Positions 10,740 to 22,300 of a stretch of DNA of 64,000 bases are shown here, piece by piece. The translations under genes were made by a program, and so were the position numbers. The notes below the pieces were generated by a model. It saw only the letters and a program-made list of their open reading frames with translations, ran no database searches and was not told the origin of the DNA. Location of the stretch: the NCBI RefSeq assembly GCF_028554725.1, contig NC_071667.1:8229501-8293500 (forward strand), read 5' to 3'. How positions within the stretch are numbered: the stretch's first letter is position 1; the number at the start of each line of letters is the position of its first letter. This DNA comes from Zeugodacus cucurbitae. Lineage: Eukaryota; Arthropoda; Insecta; Diptera; Tephritidae.

Positions 10740-11702
10740 CTTGTCGACTTTAAAGCTGCTTTCGACAGCACGAAAAGGAGCTGCCTTTATGCCGCGATGT
10801 CTGAATTTGGTATCCCCGCAAAACTAATACGGCTGTGTAAGCTGACGTTGAGCAACACCAAAAGCTCCGTCAGGATCGGGAAGGACCTCTCCGAGCCGTT
10901 CGATACCAGACGAGGTTTCAGACAAGGTGACTCACTCTCGTGTGATTTCTTTAACCTGATGCTGGAGAAAATAATACGAGCTGCAGAGCTAAACAGAGAA
11001 GGTACAATCTTCTATAAGAGCGTACAGCTACTGGCGTACGCCGATGATATCGATATCATTGGAAACAACACCCGTGCCGTTAGTTCTGCTTTCTCCAGAC
11101 TGGATAAGGAAGCGAAGCGTATGGGTCTGGTGGTGAACGAGGACAAGACGAAATATCTCCTGTCGTCAAACAAACAGTCAGCGCATTCGCGTCTTGGCTC
11201 CCACGTCACTGTTGACAGTCATAACTTTGAAGTTGTAGATAATTTCGTCTACCTGGGAACCAGCATTAACAGCAATAACAATGTCAGCCTGGAAATCCAA
11301 CGCAGAATCACTCTTGCCAACAGGTGCTACTATGGACTAAGTAGGCAATTGAAAAGTAAAGTCCTCTCTCGACGAACAAAAACCAAACTCTACAAGTCTC
11401 TCATCATTCCCGTCCTACTTTACGGTGCAGAAGCGTGGACGATGTCAACATCCGATGAGACGGCACTAGGAGTTTTCGAGAGAAAGGTTTTGCGGAAGAT
11501 TTATGGTCCCTTAAGAATTGCTGCTCTGAAAGTATTCGATGCAGTACCCGCTGGTGGAAGCAGAGGAAGAGGGAGACCTCCACTCCGATGGAAGGACCAG
11601 GTGGAGAGGGACCTGGCTTCGCTTGGAATAACCAATTGGCGCCAAACTGCCAGAAGGAGAGATGCGTGGCGCGCTGTTTTGGGCTCGGCTATAACCGCGT
11701 AA
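10740..11702 (+). pseudogene. LINE reverse transcriptase, N-truncated
   Basis: An uninterrupted frame of about 320 codons. It opens in the RT palm (VDFKAAFDS) and continues through the RQGDSLSC region and the catalytic YADD (about 11039-11050). It then runs through thumb-type sequence with LLYGAEAWT and the C-terminal GRGRPPLRW and RRRDAWRAVL. The fingers and most of the endonuclease are lacking, so the copy cannot be autonomous, but the absence of stops indicates a young insertion. Just upstream, a 16-bp unit (TATGACTCCATCCTCC) is present twice (about 10698-10740), probably made at the inversion junction. Confidence 0.85.
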
Positions 11703-11799
11703 GCGGTGTCTACGCCAGTCAAGAAGAAGAATTAATATTTTAATGCATTATATTGGTTCTAATTCATGGAATAATACATAATAACCTTATTGGATATAG

Positions 11800-12590
11800 A
11801 GTTCTCGCATGAAGTTCCACATCTAAATATGTATATAAAAATTTTATGTCACGTTGTTTGTCCGGGATTGGCGCTTAAACTACTGAACCGATTTTAATAA
11901 AATTTTGTACACGTCTGCAGTTTGGCCCAACTTAAAAGATAGGATAGTTTATATTTCAAATTTTAATCGCAATGTCCATCCGTCTGCCCATTCGGTCAAG
12001 CGATAATTTGAATTGAAATTTAGATATCATAATAACACTTCGCACATGTTACAATTAGGAATATGAGATTGTATTGTAGATAGGCAAAACCGGACAAATG
12101 AAAAAAAATAAAAAAGATGTTAAGAAAAAAATAAGAATTTTGCAACAGATATTCACGGCACGGAAGGACATTAGGATTTACACAGTTGTAGGTAAATGGA
12201 CGTGATCACAGCTCAGCCGTCTGTCCGATCGCCCATTTGGTCAAGCGATAATTTGATCTGGATATCCTAACATAACTTAGCTCACACTCAAACTTGATAC
12301 TATGAGAAGGTTGGTATGCCTGATGGCCAAAATCAAACTTCTGCAACGACTAAAAAATAGTAAAAAGGCATAATTTAAGCTATGAACACATGATCGGAAA
12401 GGCATATATGGTTAATTTTGATAAATTGGCGAGAAAAAAATCCAAGAGAGAGTTGTTGGCAGAAATTTAAACCAACTATAACATTTTTTCTATATTTTTT
12501 AATAGTTAGTTACCCTAAATAATTCAGAATATAATTTAACATATATATACCTTATCCACTGCAATGCGTGGCCTGGCCACTAGTGTAATA
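11800..12590. repeat. Diverged interspersed repeat with two internal related units
   Basis: Non-coding DNA with phrases such as ACTACTGAACCGATTTTAAT, typical of dispersed insect repeats. Two related units start near 11968 and 12220 (CCGTCTGYCC...GGTCAAGCGATAATTTGA) and diverge afterwards. No open frame and no clear termini, so the class is unknown. Confidence 0.45.
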
Positions 12591-12594
12591 TAAA

Positions 12595-13716
12595 CAAGTA
12601 AGGAAGGGCTAAGTTCGGGTGTAACTGAACATTTTATACTCTCGCAATTTATTTATTTAATTTTATTACTATAACACACAACTTAACCCACATATTCCTA
12701 ATATATATGATATAAAATCCATTGAACGTTGGAAACCCTAATATTAGGTATATGGAAGTTAGGTGAAGTTATGACCCGCATTTTAGACACGTTGGCATAT
12801 TATTAAATGAAAGATATCCCCTCTGAATTTCTTCAAAATATCTGAGAGACTTATCTATATTTCCGGTAAAAAAAATTAGAAGCCCTGAGGTCCTCATGTT
12901 CGATATATGGGGCCTTGAAAATGTATGGTCCGATTTCGACGATTTTTAGAAGGGCGATGTCACACTATAAATGTAGTATTTGTGCAAAGTTCTGTTCTGA
13001 TATCTTCACTAATGCTTACTTTATATATTGTAAAGTAAACGGTTCAGATCGACTTCAAAGTTCTGGTATATAGGAAGTAGACGTGGTTGTGAACCGATTT
13101 GAACTATTTTCACAACATATAATTGGGATGCAAGGGAAATATTACAAACCGAATTTCATTGAAATTGGTCGAGTAGTTTCGGAGATATGGTTTTTGACCC
13201 ATAAGTGGGCGGAACCACGCCCATTTAAAATTGTGTACAGCTCTTCTGCGCCTTCTTTATAATAAAATTAAAGGTTTCCGTTGGTTTTCCTTACTGAATT
13301 AAAGCATTTTTCCGATTTCCTCCATTTTTGGACTATATAAGGAAATGCCTGAAAAAACGATTCTGAAAAATTTCGTATTAGTTTACGAGATATGTACAAA
13401 AAACTTGGTAGGGGGCGGGGCCATGCCCACTTTTCCAAAAAAATTGCATCCAAATATTCCACTTCCGAGAACAATCATTTGTACCAAATTTTACTTTAAT
13501 AGCTTTTTATATAGCTTAGTTATAACTCTTTATTTGTTTTCGGTTATCGCCATTTTGGACAGACAGACATCCGGATTTGAACTTTACTCGTCACCCTGAT
13601 CACTTTGGTATATATAACCTTATATCAAACTCGTTTAGTTTTAGGACTTACAAACAACCGTTATGGGAACAAAACTATAATACTCTCTTAGCAACTTTTG
13701 TTGCGAGAGTATAAAA
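12595..13716. mobile_element. Non-autonomous interspersed element with TTTTATACTCTCGCAA ends
   Basis: The left side contains AAGTTCGGGTGTAACTGAAC followed by TTTTATACTCTCGCAA (12633-12648); the right side ends with TTGCGAGAGTATAAAA (13701-13716), an exact 16-bp inverted counterpart. The interior is non-coding and holds GGGCGGAACCACGCCCA-type phrases (about 13207-13224, and again near 13416-13434). Whether the true left end is at 12633 or some 40 bases earlier is not clear, and I could not fix a target-site duplication. Confidence 0.6.
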
Positions 13717-13995
13717 ATTTTAATAAAGCAGCGAAATGTTAGATAAAAAATATAATAATAAAAAAAACTTAGAGCAAAAATCAATTCAGTGGCTGCTCTG
13801 CAACCAATCGATCATACGTAATTGATAAAATATGGATTATTATCCAAAGTCGATTAATGTTTATCACAAGAAATGATAATTAATTTTAATTGCGGATACC
13901 GTAACCGTTATATTCATTATGCGTATTATTATAGGCAGTTCTACGTTGTTAGCTTTTCTTTCAACTTATATTAGTTGTAAACTATGCTCCAGCAT

Positions 13996-16900
13996 TTACA
14001 CCGCTGAATCACTGCAACACCAACTGAAGATATTGCCTTTGTTGGCACGCAATTGTAACCAGTTTTTTTGATTCGATACAAACATTTCCGATGGCAATTG
14101 GGTCTCTTGTGCAGCGGCATCAACTAAGGGTAAAGAAGAAATTTATTTATTTCAAAAACAGTATGTATTACATTTGTATATATGCGACCCTCCACTCACC
14201 TCCCACCGTTTTCCGATCGTAATCAAATTTCGGTGTTTGTATAATCGAAATTACATCCTCCGGCTTGCGTAACAGTATTTTACCGACACCCTTACACATG
14301 CGCAGTACCTCGTGATTACTTAACTTTTCCAACTGTTCGGCACTGAGCAACGTGCAAGCCAAAATCCATTCGCGTACACAATCGAAGTCATTCAGTAGTT
14401 GCACCGCACCATTCACACTGAATTTGATGCGTTTCATATAAATATAGTCAAGCCAAGCTTCACATATAATCTTCAAAATCAATTTTAAGGTCACCAAATC
14501 TTTAGTGGCTTTAATGGCAGGTAAAAATATTTGATCAAGCACATAGTCGACATAATCGTTTTTCACATCTTCATCGAAGACCCGTTGCTGCCAGTGGCTG
14601 GCAGGCGGAAAGGAGAGCTTGAAATTGGCAAGACTGAGTATACGACACACTTCGGACATAATTTGAACGCATTCTTCATTGGTTTTCTGTAAAGGTTATA
14701 ATTTTATATTTAAGTTAATCACTTCTATATTTACCTTAAGTTTGTCAACATTGACATTGATCTCCAATATCAATTTAGCGCGCAACGCAACGTTAACGAG
14801 CATGAGAATATCGGTGAGATCGGCAGTTAATTTGGGTAACTTATGCTTAATGAAGCCGGACAAACACACACGCACATCGTGCTCCATTATGCGAAAGAAG
14901 CGATCCATTTGCCATTCACAGCAGAGTTGTTTGGCTTGCTCTTTTACCCATAAACGCATGGAGTGTACGGAGTGATCTGAGGAATTATATATCACAATGT
15001 AATGATACAAAAACTCAAGCCTGGTTCTCCAGCTGGTTACTCACCAATGCGATGTAGAATAGGTATTTGTTCGGCCACAGGCAGACTACTGATATGCATT
15101 TGTGTTTCACTACTTGGAAAGTAACTATTGCTTAATTCTATCAAATTCTGGAAGACTAGCACCCAAAAGCTGCCAGTGTAGGTGCCCAGATGCTGCAAGG
15201 AGGTTATATTTAGTTTTAAATTTTATAATATCACAAGAAGGGTACTTAATTATCGATGAATATCATAGCATGAATGAAAATTTAAAACTTATATATTATT
15301 TGTACCTCCTCCTGGCCCACGGGTCGATGGAACTGTAAAGCGCGTTCCATTGTTGCTGGCTGGCAATTTGTTGATAATAACGAATAACGAAATAATTGAT
15401 CCCAGACATTAACGGAAACAAAGTTAGTAAGACTTTCAGCAACTCCGCGTAATGTTGAGTAAACAGGTTCCGGAATATCTAATAAAAATATCATTCACAT
15501 TCAATTGTATTTTACGGTTTGATACTTTTGAACTGGTTTACTAACCTTCCACCCTATGATGCTTCAACCAATGTCTCATCGTTTCCACGTGGGTTAACGG
15601 GTAACAAGCGAGAGGTGTGTCAATCCACCACAAAATTATGTGATCCAGAATAAGTCCTACATTGGACCATATCAGTCGCATGCCGCGCATTACAAAATCA
15701 CTCAAATCTCCTCGAGTGCAGGGCTTACCTAAGAGTGTAACGAAATAGTATATTGATCGTGGACATATCATTCTACGACTAGGTATTTTGAAAAGTAGAA
15801 AATTAAGAATCTTGGTCTCAAATGTAGACTACACATTTCGCCGATTTTTGAGTTTCCGAAAGCACTATGTTACAAGGAATTCTCCAAAGTAATGATTGGC
15901 TTAGATTCCTTGAATCTCAATTTAATGACAAAAAAAAGCCGGAATTCGGTAATTTTGTGTGTTAAACAAAGTGCTTTCAGCAATACATTACGCTAAATTC
16001 TGAGGACTTACCAAAAACACTCGGGCAATAATCATACGATTTGGCAATGAGTTGACTGAGGTACGCACGTTCGCGATCCAAAAAATGTTCAGCATATTTA
16101 CGGCAATTACTTTTCTCTTTCCATATTCCACCATCCATATCAGCGCCGTTGTTGTAGTCTATATACTCGCCGTCGCCGTGCATATTGAGCGTGAGTATGC
16201 GCAATATTTCCAAACTGGATGCAGTCGACTCACAAGTATCACCAACTGTGCCTGCATTGACTCCCAATTCGTTTGCAATTGTGCCTGTTGGCATCATGGC
16301 GCCAGTAGATGTGCCTGCAGCTGCAGCAGCGGCCTCAGCCTGCTCTTGTTCGCTCATATTGAAGAGACCGAATAGTAGATCAAGCGAATTTTGTTCGGTG
16401 CGCATTTGGGACGCGTGCTGATGGATGATAAAATATATTTTAGGTGATGTTAGATCAAAAATAATCTAATTGTAGTCACCTGTAAAATATATGCAAAATC
16501 TATGGGCTTCTGTGGTAACAGCAATGTCGGATACATATTGCTGCAGATATTCGCATTCCACTCGGTAGTGCTAGTGAGCTCTTTGCTCACATCTCTTAGC
16601 GATGTATTTTTCTCACTCATTATACTTTCTGACTCCATGGGCAAGCCCTCGCTGCAGTCACTGGGATCCTTTAATGTCTCACGTCGATTCCATTTATTGT
16701 GTAAATTTGCTATTTGCAAAGCCCAATTTAACCACATGTCCGATTGCGACGACTTGCGTAGCAATTGCGTGACCTATTCAAGATGGTCATGGTAAGCTTT
16801 TTGTCTTTATGTATAAATTGATGATCTTTTCTTAAATACTCACCGTCTGCTTAAGCACGAACATTAGTTGGCAAAAGCGCCGCTCATTGATCTCCATAAG

Positions 16901-17698
16901 CATATTATACTTCTGCAGTAACAAGACGTTGTAAGGACTACGTTTGATTTTCTTACTTAATGAGTGAATGTCATGATTTCGTGATTCGTTCTTCAGGTTC
17001 CAGTAGAGTTCGCAAACATGCTCCACTTCTTCCAAAAGTGTATTCTGCCATGAATTTGGGTAGAAGAGACATGTGAGGATGGTGAATTGGTACGTATTGA
17101 AATTGCAAGGAAGCCCCGGAAACCCCAGTTATGAGGGATGATATTACAATTCTATTACAGAATTATCTATTACAGTATACTGTATAAAAGTTTAATGATC
17201 CAAGCGATCTTTTTAGAATATATCCTTCTATAATTTCGACCAAAACAAAAAGATCCCTGTTCAACATTGGGTACATCAAACAGAAGATTTTCAAGTTATC
17301 TTATTAATAGAGAATATATCTCTACTCTCCTTTATAGAGGATCGGAAGATTCACACACCCGAATATAAGATTAAATATCCGGATATCAAATGAGATCCGT
17401 ATTAGTTGTACGTCACAACATTAAAAGTGAAGAAAAACGTCGGCAACGTTTCATTCAGAATCCCAACTACTCAGATTTTAGCGTTGCAAAGGGTTATACC
17501 GAGAGCCTATCTGGGAAACCACCAATTGACAGCTTCTCACATTATACTCACATGCTCATCGAACACGTCGACCTTCACATCAACTGCTATGCGATATGTG
17601 ACATGCCGCAATTCCTTGCCCAATTTCGTAATCTCTGCAAAAGTTTGTATGGGTGGCGTTGATTTGTTGCGACAATACCATTTCGGCGTTGAGCTCAT
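13996..17698 (-). CDS. Uncharacterised helical protein, possibly CCDC142-like
   Basis: Ten coding exons (transcript order): 17698-17552, 17044-16844, 16773-16480, 16417-16012, 15728-15546, 15478-15306, 15192-15045, 14976-14735, 14686-14200 and 14123-13996. All junctions are GT/AG and in frame, giving about 802 residues. The protein is soluble, Leu-rich and helical, without signal peptide or membrane segment. It has a poly-Ala insert in exon 4 and a C-terminus with LPSEMFVSNQKNWLQLR and a CC pair near the end. The length and the pattern of the C-terminal half (KRIKFSVNGAVQLLNDFDCV, EQIPILHRI) remind me of the poorly known CCDC142 family, but I cannot confirm this by eye. The start at 17698 is the first ATG of the open exon; a further upstream coding exon is possible. 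Function unknown. Confidence 0.72.
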
Positions 17699-19312
17699 TG
17701 AGTGGTTGCAGTTATGAGTGAAGTTACTAACAAATAATTTACTTGCGAAAAAACCTTTTAATTTATTAATTACTTCTTTGCTAGAAAATTTAAAAGCACA
17801 ATCGCCTAATGCTGAAAAGCCTTCATTCAACACTCAATGTGTTGTTGGATCGATGCGCAGGTGGCTGCCTATTCGCACAACAACAACTGCCTACATGGCA
17901 ACCAAATAAATAGCTGGAAAGAAAACAAAACCAATTTCTTCGCCTGTCGGTACAAGAACAACGTAGAACTCAAGTTGTAAACAAAGTAGGCTATTTGTTA
18001 GTTACACTATCTATGTATATGACTGTATGTGTGTGTGGAAATTAAAACAGCATAGCTTTGATTATTTTCATTTGGATTTTTATTTTTTAGCGTTTTTTCT
18101 CTATTGATTTTAAGTAAGATTCTTCATTTGTGTTTGTGTGTATTTTTTGTCGCCATTTTTGTTTATTTTTAAATATGAATAAACGAGATGTAAATATACA
18201 ACGCATTCTCTCCATAATCATAATCATCAAAAATCATTATAGCAATTATCATCAAAATCATTATCGTCTTCATCATCAATTATCATCGATCGACTATCAC
18301 AATAAATTGTTACAATTATAGTATATTTTTAGTAGTTTCCTGTTCGATTTCTTTCATTCATTTTCATACTGCACGCCGACGCTTCTAGCTTTTCACAGGT
18401 TCTTTTTGCGCTTCTTTTTTGTTTGTTTGCTTGGTTTCTTAACTTATATATGTATATAGTTGCTGGAGTTTTAAGTTTTTTTTTTATTTTTTCATTTTTT
18501 TTCTGTACTTTAGTTTTAAATTTCATCTGAAATATAGTATATATAAGTATATCTGTTGTATAACCGTTATATTACTGTCCGAAAAAATATCAATTTTGTT
18601 TTGTGTAGCAACATTTTGTAAGATTTCATTTCTTTTTGTATTAATATTTGCTCTTTCTTCTTCTTTCTACAATATTATTGTATAACCGTCTGTAAGTGTT
18701 CGTAATAAGTTCGTCTGTTTTCACGAAATGTATAATATATATATGTATATATAAGTATTTTTGTTTACTAAATTTAAAATTAAAAGTATCTCTATCTCAT
18801 AAATGTTACTCATCGACATTTAGCTTGCTATGCTCTTTACGCGCTTTCTCTTATATATATGTATATATAAGGTAATATAATATATTTAATATAATATATA
18901 GTGATTCTCTTTTTTGTATCATCTTGTTTTGCAATTAGCTCCTTTTAACTCTCTCTCCTCTAAAATTAAAATGTTTCACAGTTATACTTACACATATAGT
19001 ATAATGATACATACAGCACAACTTAGCCGGCCTAGTGAAGTGACATTTGTCACTATTGCCTATCGCCTATCATATGCATGTCTGTCTGTCTGTATATAGG
19101 GGACAAACAGACTTTTTACCGTTAGTTTAGTTGCTGATTTGTAATTGTGAATTTTGTAAATCTAAATATGTATAACATACATATCTTTAATATATCCATT
19201 TTTTTACATATACATATTATACATATTACTCACTGAATTTTCTTCTTCTTAAAACTAATAAGTATTTAAATATGTTTCCTTCGGCCTCAACATACTACTT
19301 TCATCTTAAATA
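17699..19312. other. Gene-free interval, probably wge 3' UTR plus spacer
   Basis: About 1.6 kb of T-rich, ATA-rich sequence between the start of the CCDC142-like gene and the wge stop codon, both on -. It must contain the wge 3' UTR and the promoter of the downstream gene. I see no coding exon, no clear AATAAA on - close to the wge stop, and only simple TATA repeats (for example 18735-18760 and 18850-18900). Confidence 0.4.
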
Positions 19313-22300
19313 TTAATCAACAACCGCATTTATATTCTCCACGTCTAAATCGTTTTGTTGTTGTTGCTGCTGCAATGGCTGCTGTGCTTGTTCGAGTTGT
19401 TTTAGCTGCTGTTGCTGTTGCTCTGCCTTGAGCGTTGGTATCTCCTCCTGCAGATTAAGCACCTGGATTCGCGGATTGTAATAGCCCGCTAAGTAGTAAG
19501 TATCATTATTATCATAGATTGATTGATATTGCTTTGAATCGGCGCCGAATTTAGCGAAATAACGCTCAAACGGTAGTACTTCACAGCGATGCGATATTGT
19601 CTGAACGTCGTTTTCGTCCTCGTGTGGTGATTCAAATAAAGCACCCTGTGCAGAAGAAAATTGTATAATAAGTAATTGATAAAGTATAATAAACGGTCAG
19701 AAATTAAATAACATGGAGGATAGTCGTGTGATCCTTCGCATTTAATAATGCCAATGAGACAACAGCGATTTACTATACATTTCAAATCTATAAGACTTTC
19801 GTTGAGTATGTACTCATATTACTTACCGGATATTGAAGATTTGGACAACCCGTTGTCTCTTCAGGATGATAAAACCATCGAACACGCACTACTTTATTGC
19901 TGGACGTTGTTTCCCACATGGATTCAATGCGTCCAATATATGGCCTATCTGGTCTACCAGTTGATAAAAATACTGCACAATCCCCAACCTAGAATATATA
20001 TAGTAAATGCAAATTAACAACAACATTTATTTGTGCGCGATAAGTGTACTTACAGTTATTGTTTCTTTACCCCTTTTGATTGTTTTATAGAATTGCTTTC
20101 GGGCTCTGCCCTTAACACCAGCTTTGCGATAAGCTTTACCCTGCCAACCCCAGAGCTGACGCTCCGGCAGGAAAGCTGCAATTTTGCTGCCCTTCGAATT
20201 GTTATGCTCCACCTCCTCGTCATCACATTTGTTCTAGAAATCAAACATTTTATTATTTTATTTTAAGTAAATAAAGACCGTACACAAACAAGCATATTTC
20301 TTTAGTTACCTCATCCGACAGCTCGGACATCATATTTGAGGTGCTCTCCTCCTCCAAATCCAAATGCTCAGTTTTGACTTTAGCATTTGACGGCGTGGTC
20401 GACGGCGCAGTTTCCATTTTAATTGCAGCCGCAGCGGGCAGGCAAGACGTTGCGCTTTGCGCTTGTGACTTGCTGTGACCGGCTACTGCTTGGAAGGACC
20501 CACCCTGTGTTTGTGGCATTCGTGCCACTTCTGACGCGTTGTGCTCTTCACCAACTTCATCGCCATCCGTTTCCATTAGCGTATTGTTGTTGTGATTATT
20601 AGCAACTGATGCAGCGTATTCACGTTTACCCTTGTAGGTGGTCGGTGTGGACGTCAGGAAATCGCCACTCGGCGCCAAACCGGCGTTTTTGATTACGAAG
20701 GTATTATTAGCTCCGTTAATCGCTTCACATTCACCATTCGCCTTGCGGTGATGGTGTTTCTTGTGCTTTTTGCGTTTTTTATGTTTGTGGTGTTTGCGAT
20801 TGCAGTCGGCGGCATCGTCCGCACCACTTGTGCCATTCACATTGGACGCAACAAGCGATAGCTCACCATTACCAGTCACCGTGGACGCATTCGTATTGAC
20901 GTTGGCATTGGCTGCCAACGCTGCTGCTGCTTGTGATTTCTTCTTCAAATTCTTAATGCGTTTCTTTTCCTTACGCTGGGCGCTGATCTCTTTGGCACTC
21001 TGCGTTGGCGGTTCACTACCGCATGTCGACATCGCAGCTGGCGTATTGGCGAGTGCAAATGTAGACATGTGTTCGTGGGCATCATTGGAATTGTGACTGC
21101 TGGCGGAGCCGTTGGCGTTGCGCGCACCCGCGTTCGACTTCTTGTGCTTGCCTAAAGAGTAGAGGGGATTATCGTTGTACTCTGAGGAGTTGGGACGTTC
21201 AAAAAGAAAAGAGAACGGAAAAAGTAGGGATACAAATTAAAACGCACGAAATACAGAATAGCAGATCAATCGAAAATCATAGATGAATTGAGGTTAATGA
21301 ATGAATATGAAATTGATCGGAAATTTGTGGTTGTTGTAATTTTGAAGGGTGACACAAAAAATATGAGAATTAAAAAACATGTCTAGAAAATCGTAGAACA
21401 TACTTTTCGGAAGCGAAGAAATCTCTTCATCATCCAATAAACTTTGACCCAAAATTTCCGACCCTTTTTTTAATGAAACTGAAATGAATGAACGGGCGCA
21501 AAAGAGATGAATATGCATAAATAATTCAATATTACTTTCGAACACACTTACCCACAATGGGATAATCACTTAGTAGGAAGCGTATATTTTGTAGGCGTAT
21601 GCGTCCACTGTCGCCATCGTCAAATTCCACGCTAACAGAATCGTTGGGAGTTTCACCATCATCGGACGATTCAGACTCAATAGCACGACCAGGATAAAGG
21701 CAACGGTACTGCTGACTCCAATAGGCACAAAGTCGTGTGCCAACAGGTACACTCTCCACAGATTTGGGCGCCACTTCGAGAATCTAAAATTGTAAAATAA
21801 ACAGTGTAATTAAAAATAAACACAGTACAAATTAAGAATCCAACGTAAGTCGTATTAATTTCTGACGAGGAAGACAAGTTTTTCAGAAGAAACGTCAAAC
21901 TTGTGAATGCCTTCATTAAGACGTACGCTGAATATACATATGTATATAAATAGCGAATTTGAATATAATATCAAAATACTCACAGTATCTTTGAAGATCT
22001 CCTCGCGCGACATTATATGCGATTTATTTCCACGTTCGCCATCCAATGTGATCGCGTAAACATCCGGTGGCTGAAGCGGTTTCATCACGCCGGCATAGAA
22101 GAGTCCGCCCATGTCCGTCAGTACACGAGTTTCCTTTCTATACAAATGTTCGCTGGTTAGCATCAGCTGTTGATCGCGAGGGTCTATTACTTTTCGATAC
22201 GATTGTTGTTGGGACTGCGTTGCCTGTGTTGTTTGTGACGCAGACGAAAGATGCTGCTCTTGCCGTTGCTGCGCCGAATGTTTGGAAGCCTGCTGTTTAA

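Larger units (their letters stand above)
10325..11729 (+). mobile_element. Non-LTR retrotransposon (LINE) copy with inverted 5' part
   Basis: The 3' portion (about 10700-11729) reads on + and encodes reverse transcriptase. The left portion (about 10325-10685) is inverted and on - carries the element's 5' leader plus the start of an apurinic-type endonuclease (CTWNVRTLN). The whole unit is flanked by a 12-bp target-site duplication AATTAATATTTT at 10313-10324 and 11730-11741, and ends in a GAA-rich tail (AAGAAGAAG). Most of the endonuclease and the N-terminal RT are missing. This arrangement is what twin priming produces during LINE integration. The clade (RTE-like or other) cannot be fixed by eye. 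Confidence 0.85.

Noticed and set aside
17699..17833. Extension of the CCDC142-like frame to a GTG at 17833
   Set aside because: The codon is not ATG and a stop lies just before it; the added residues look random. An extra upstream exon is still possible.
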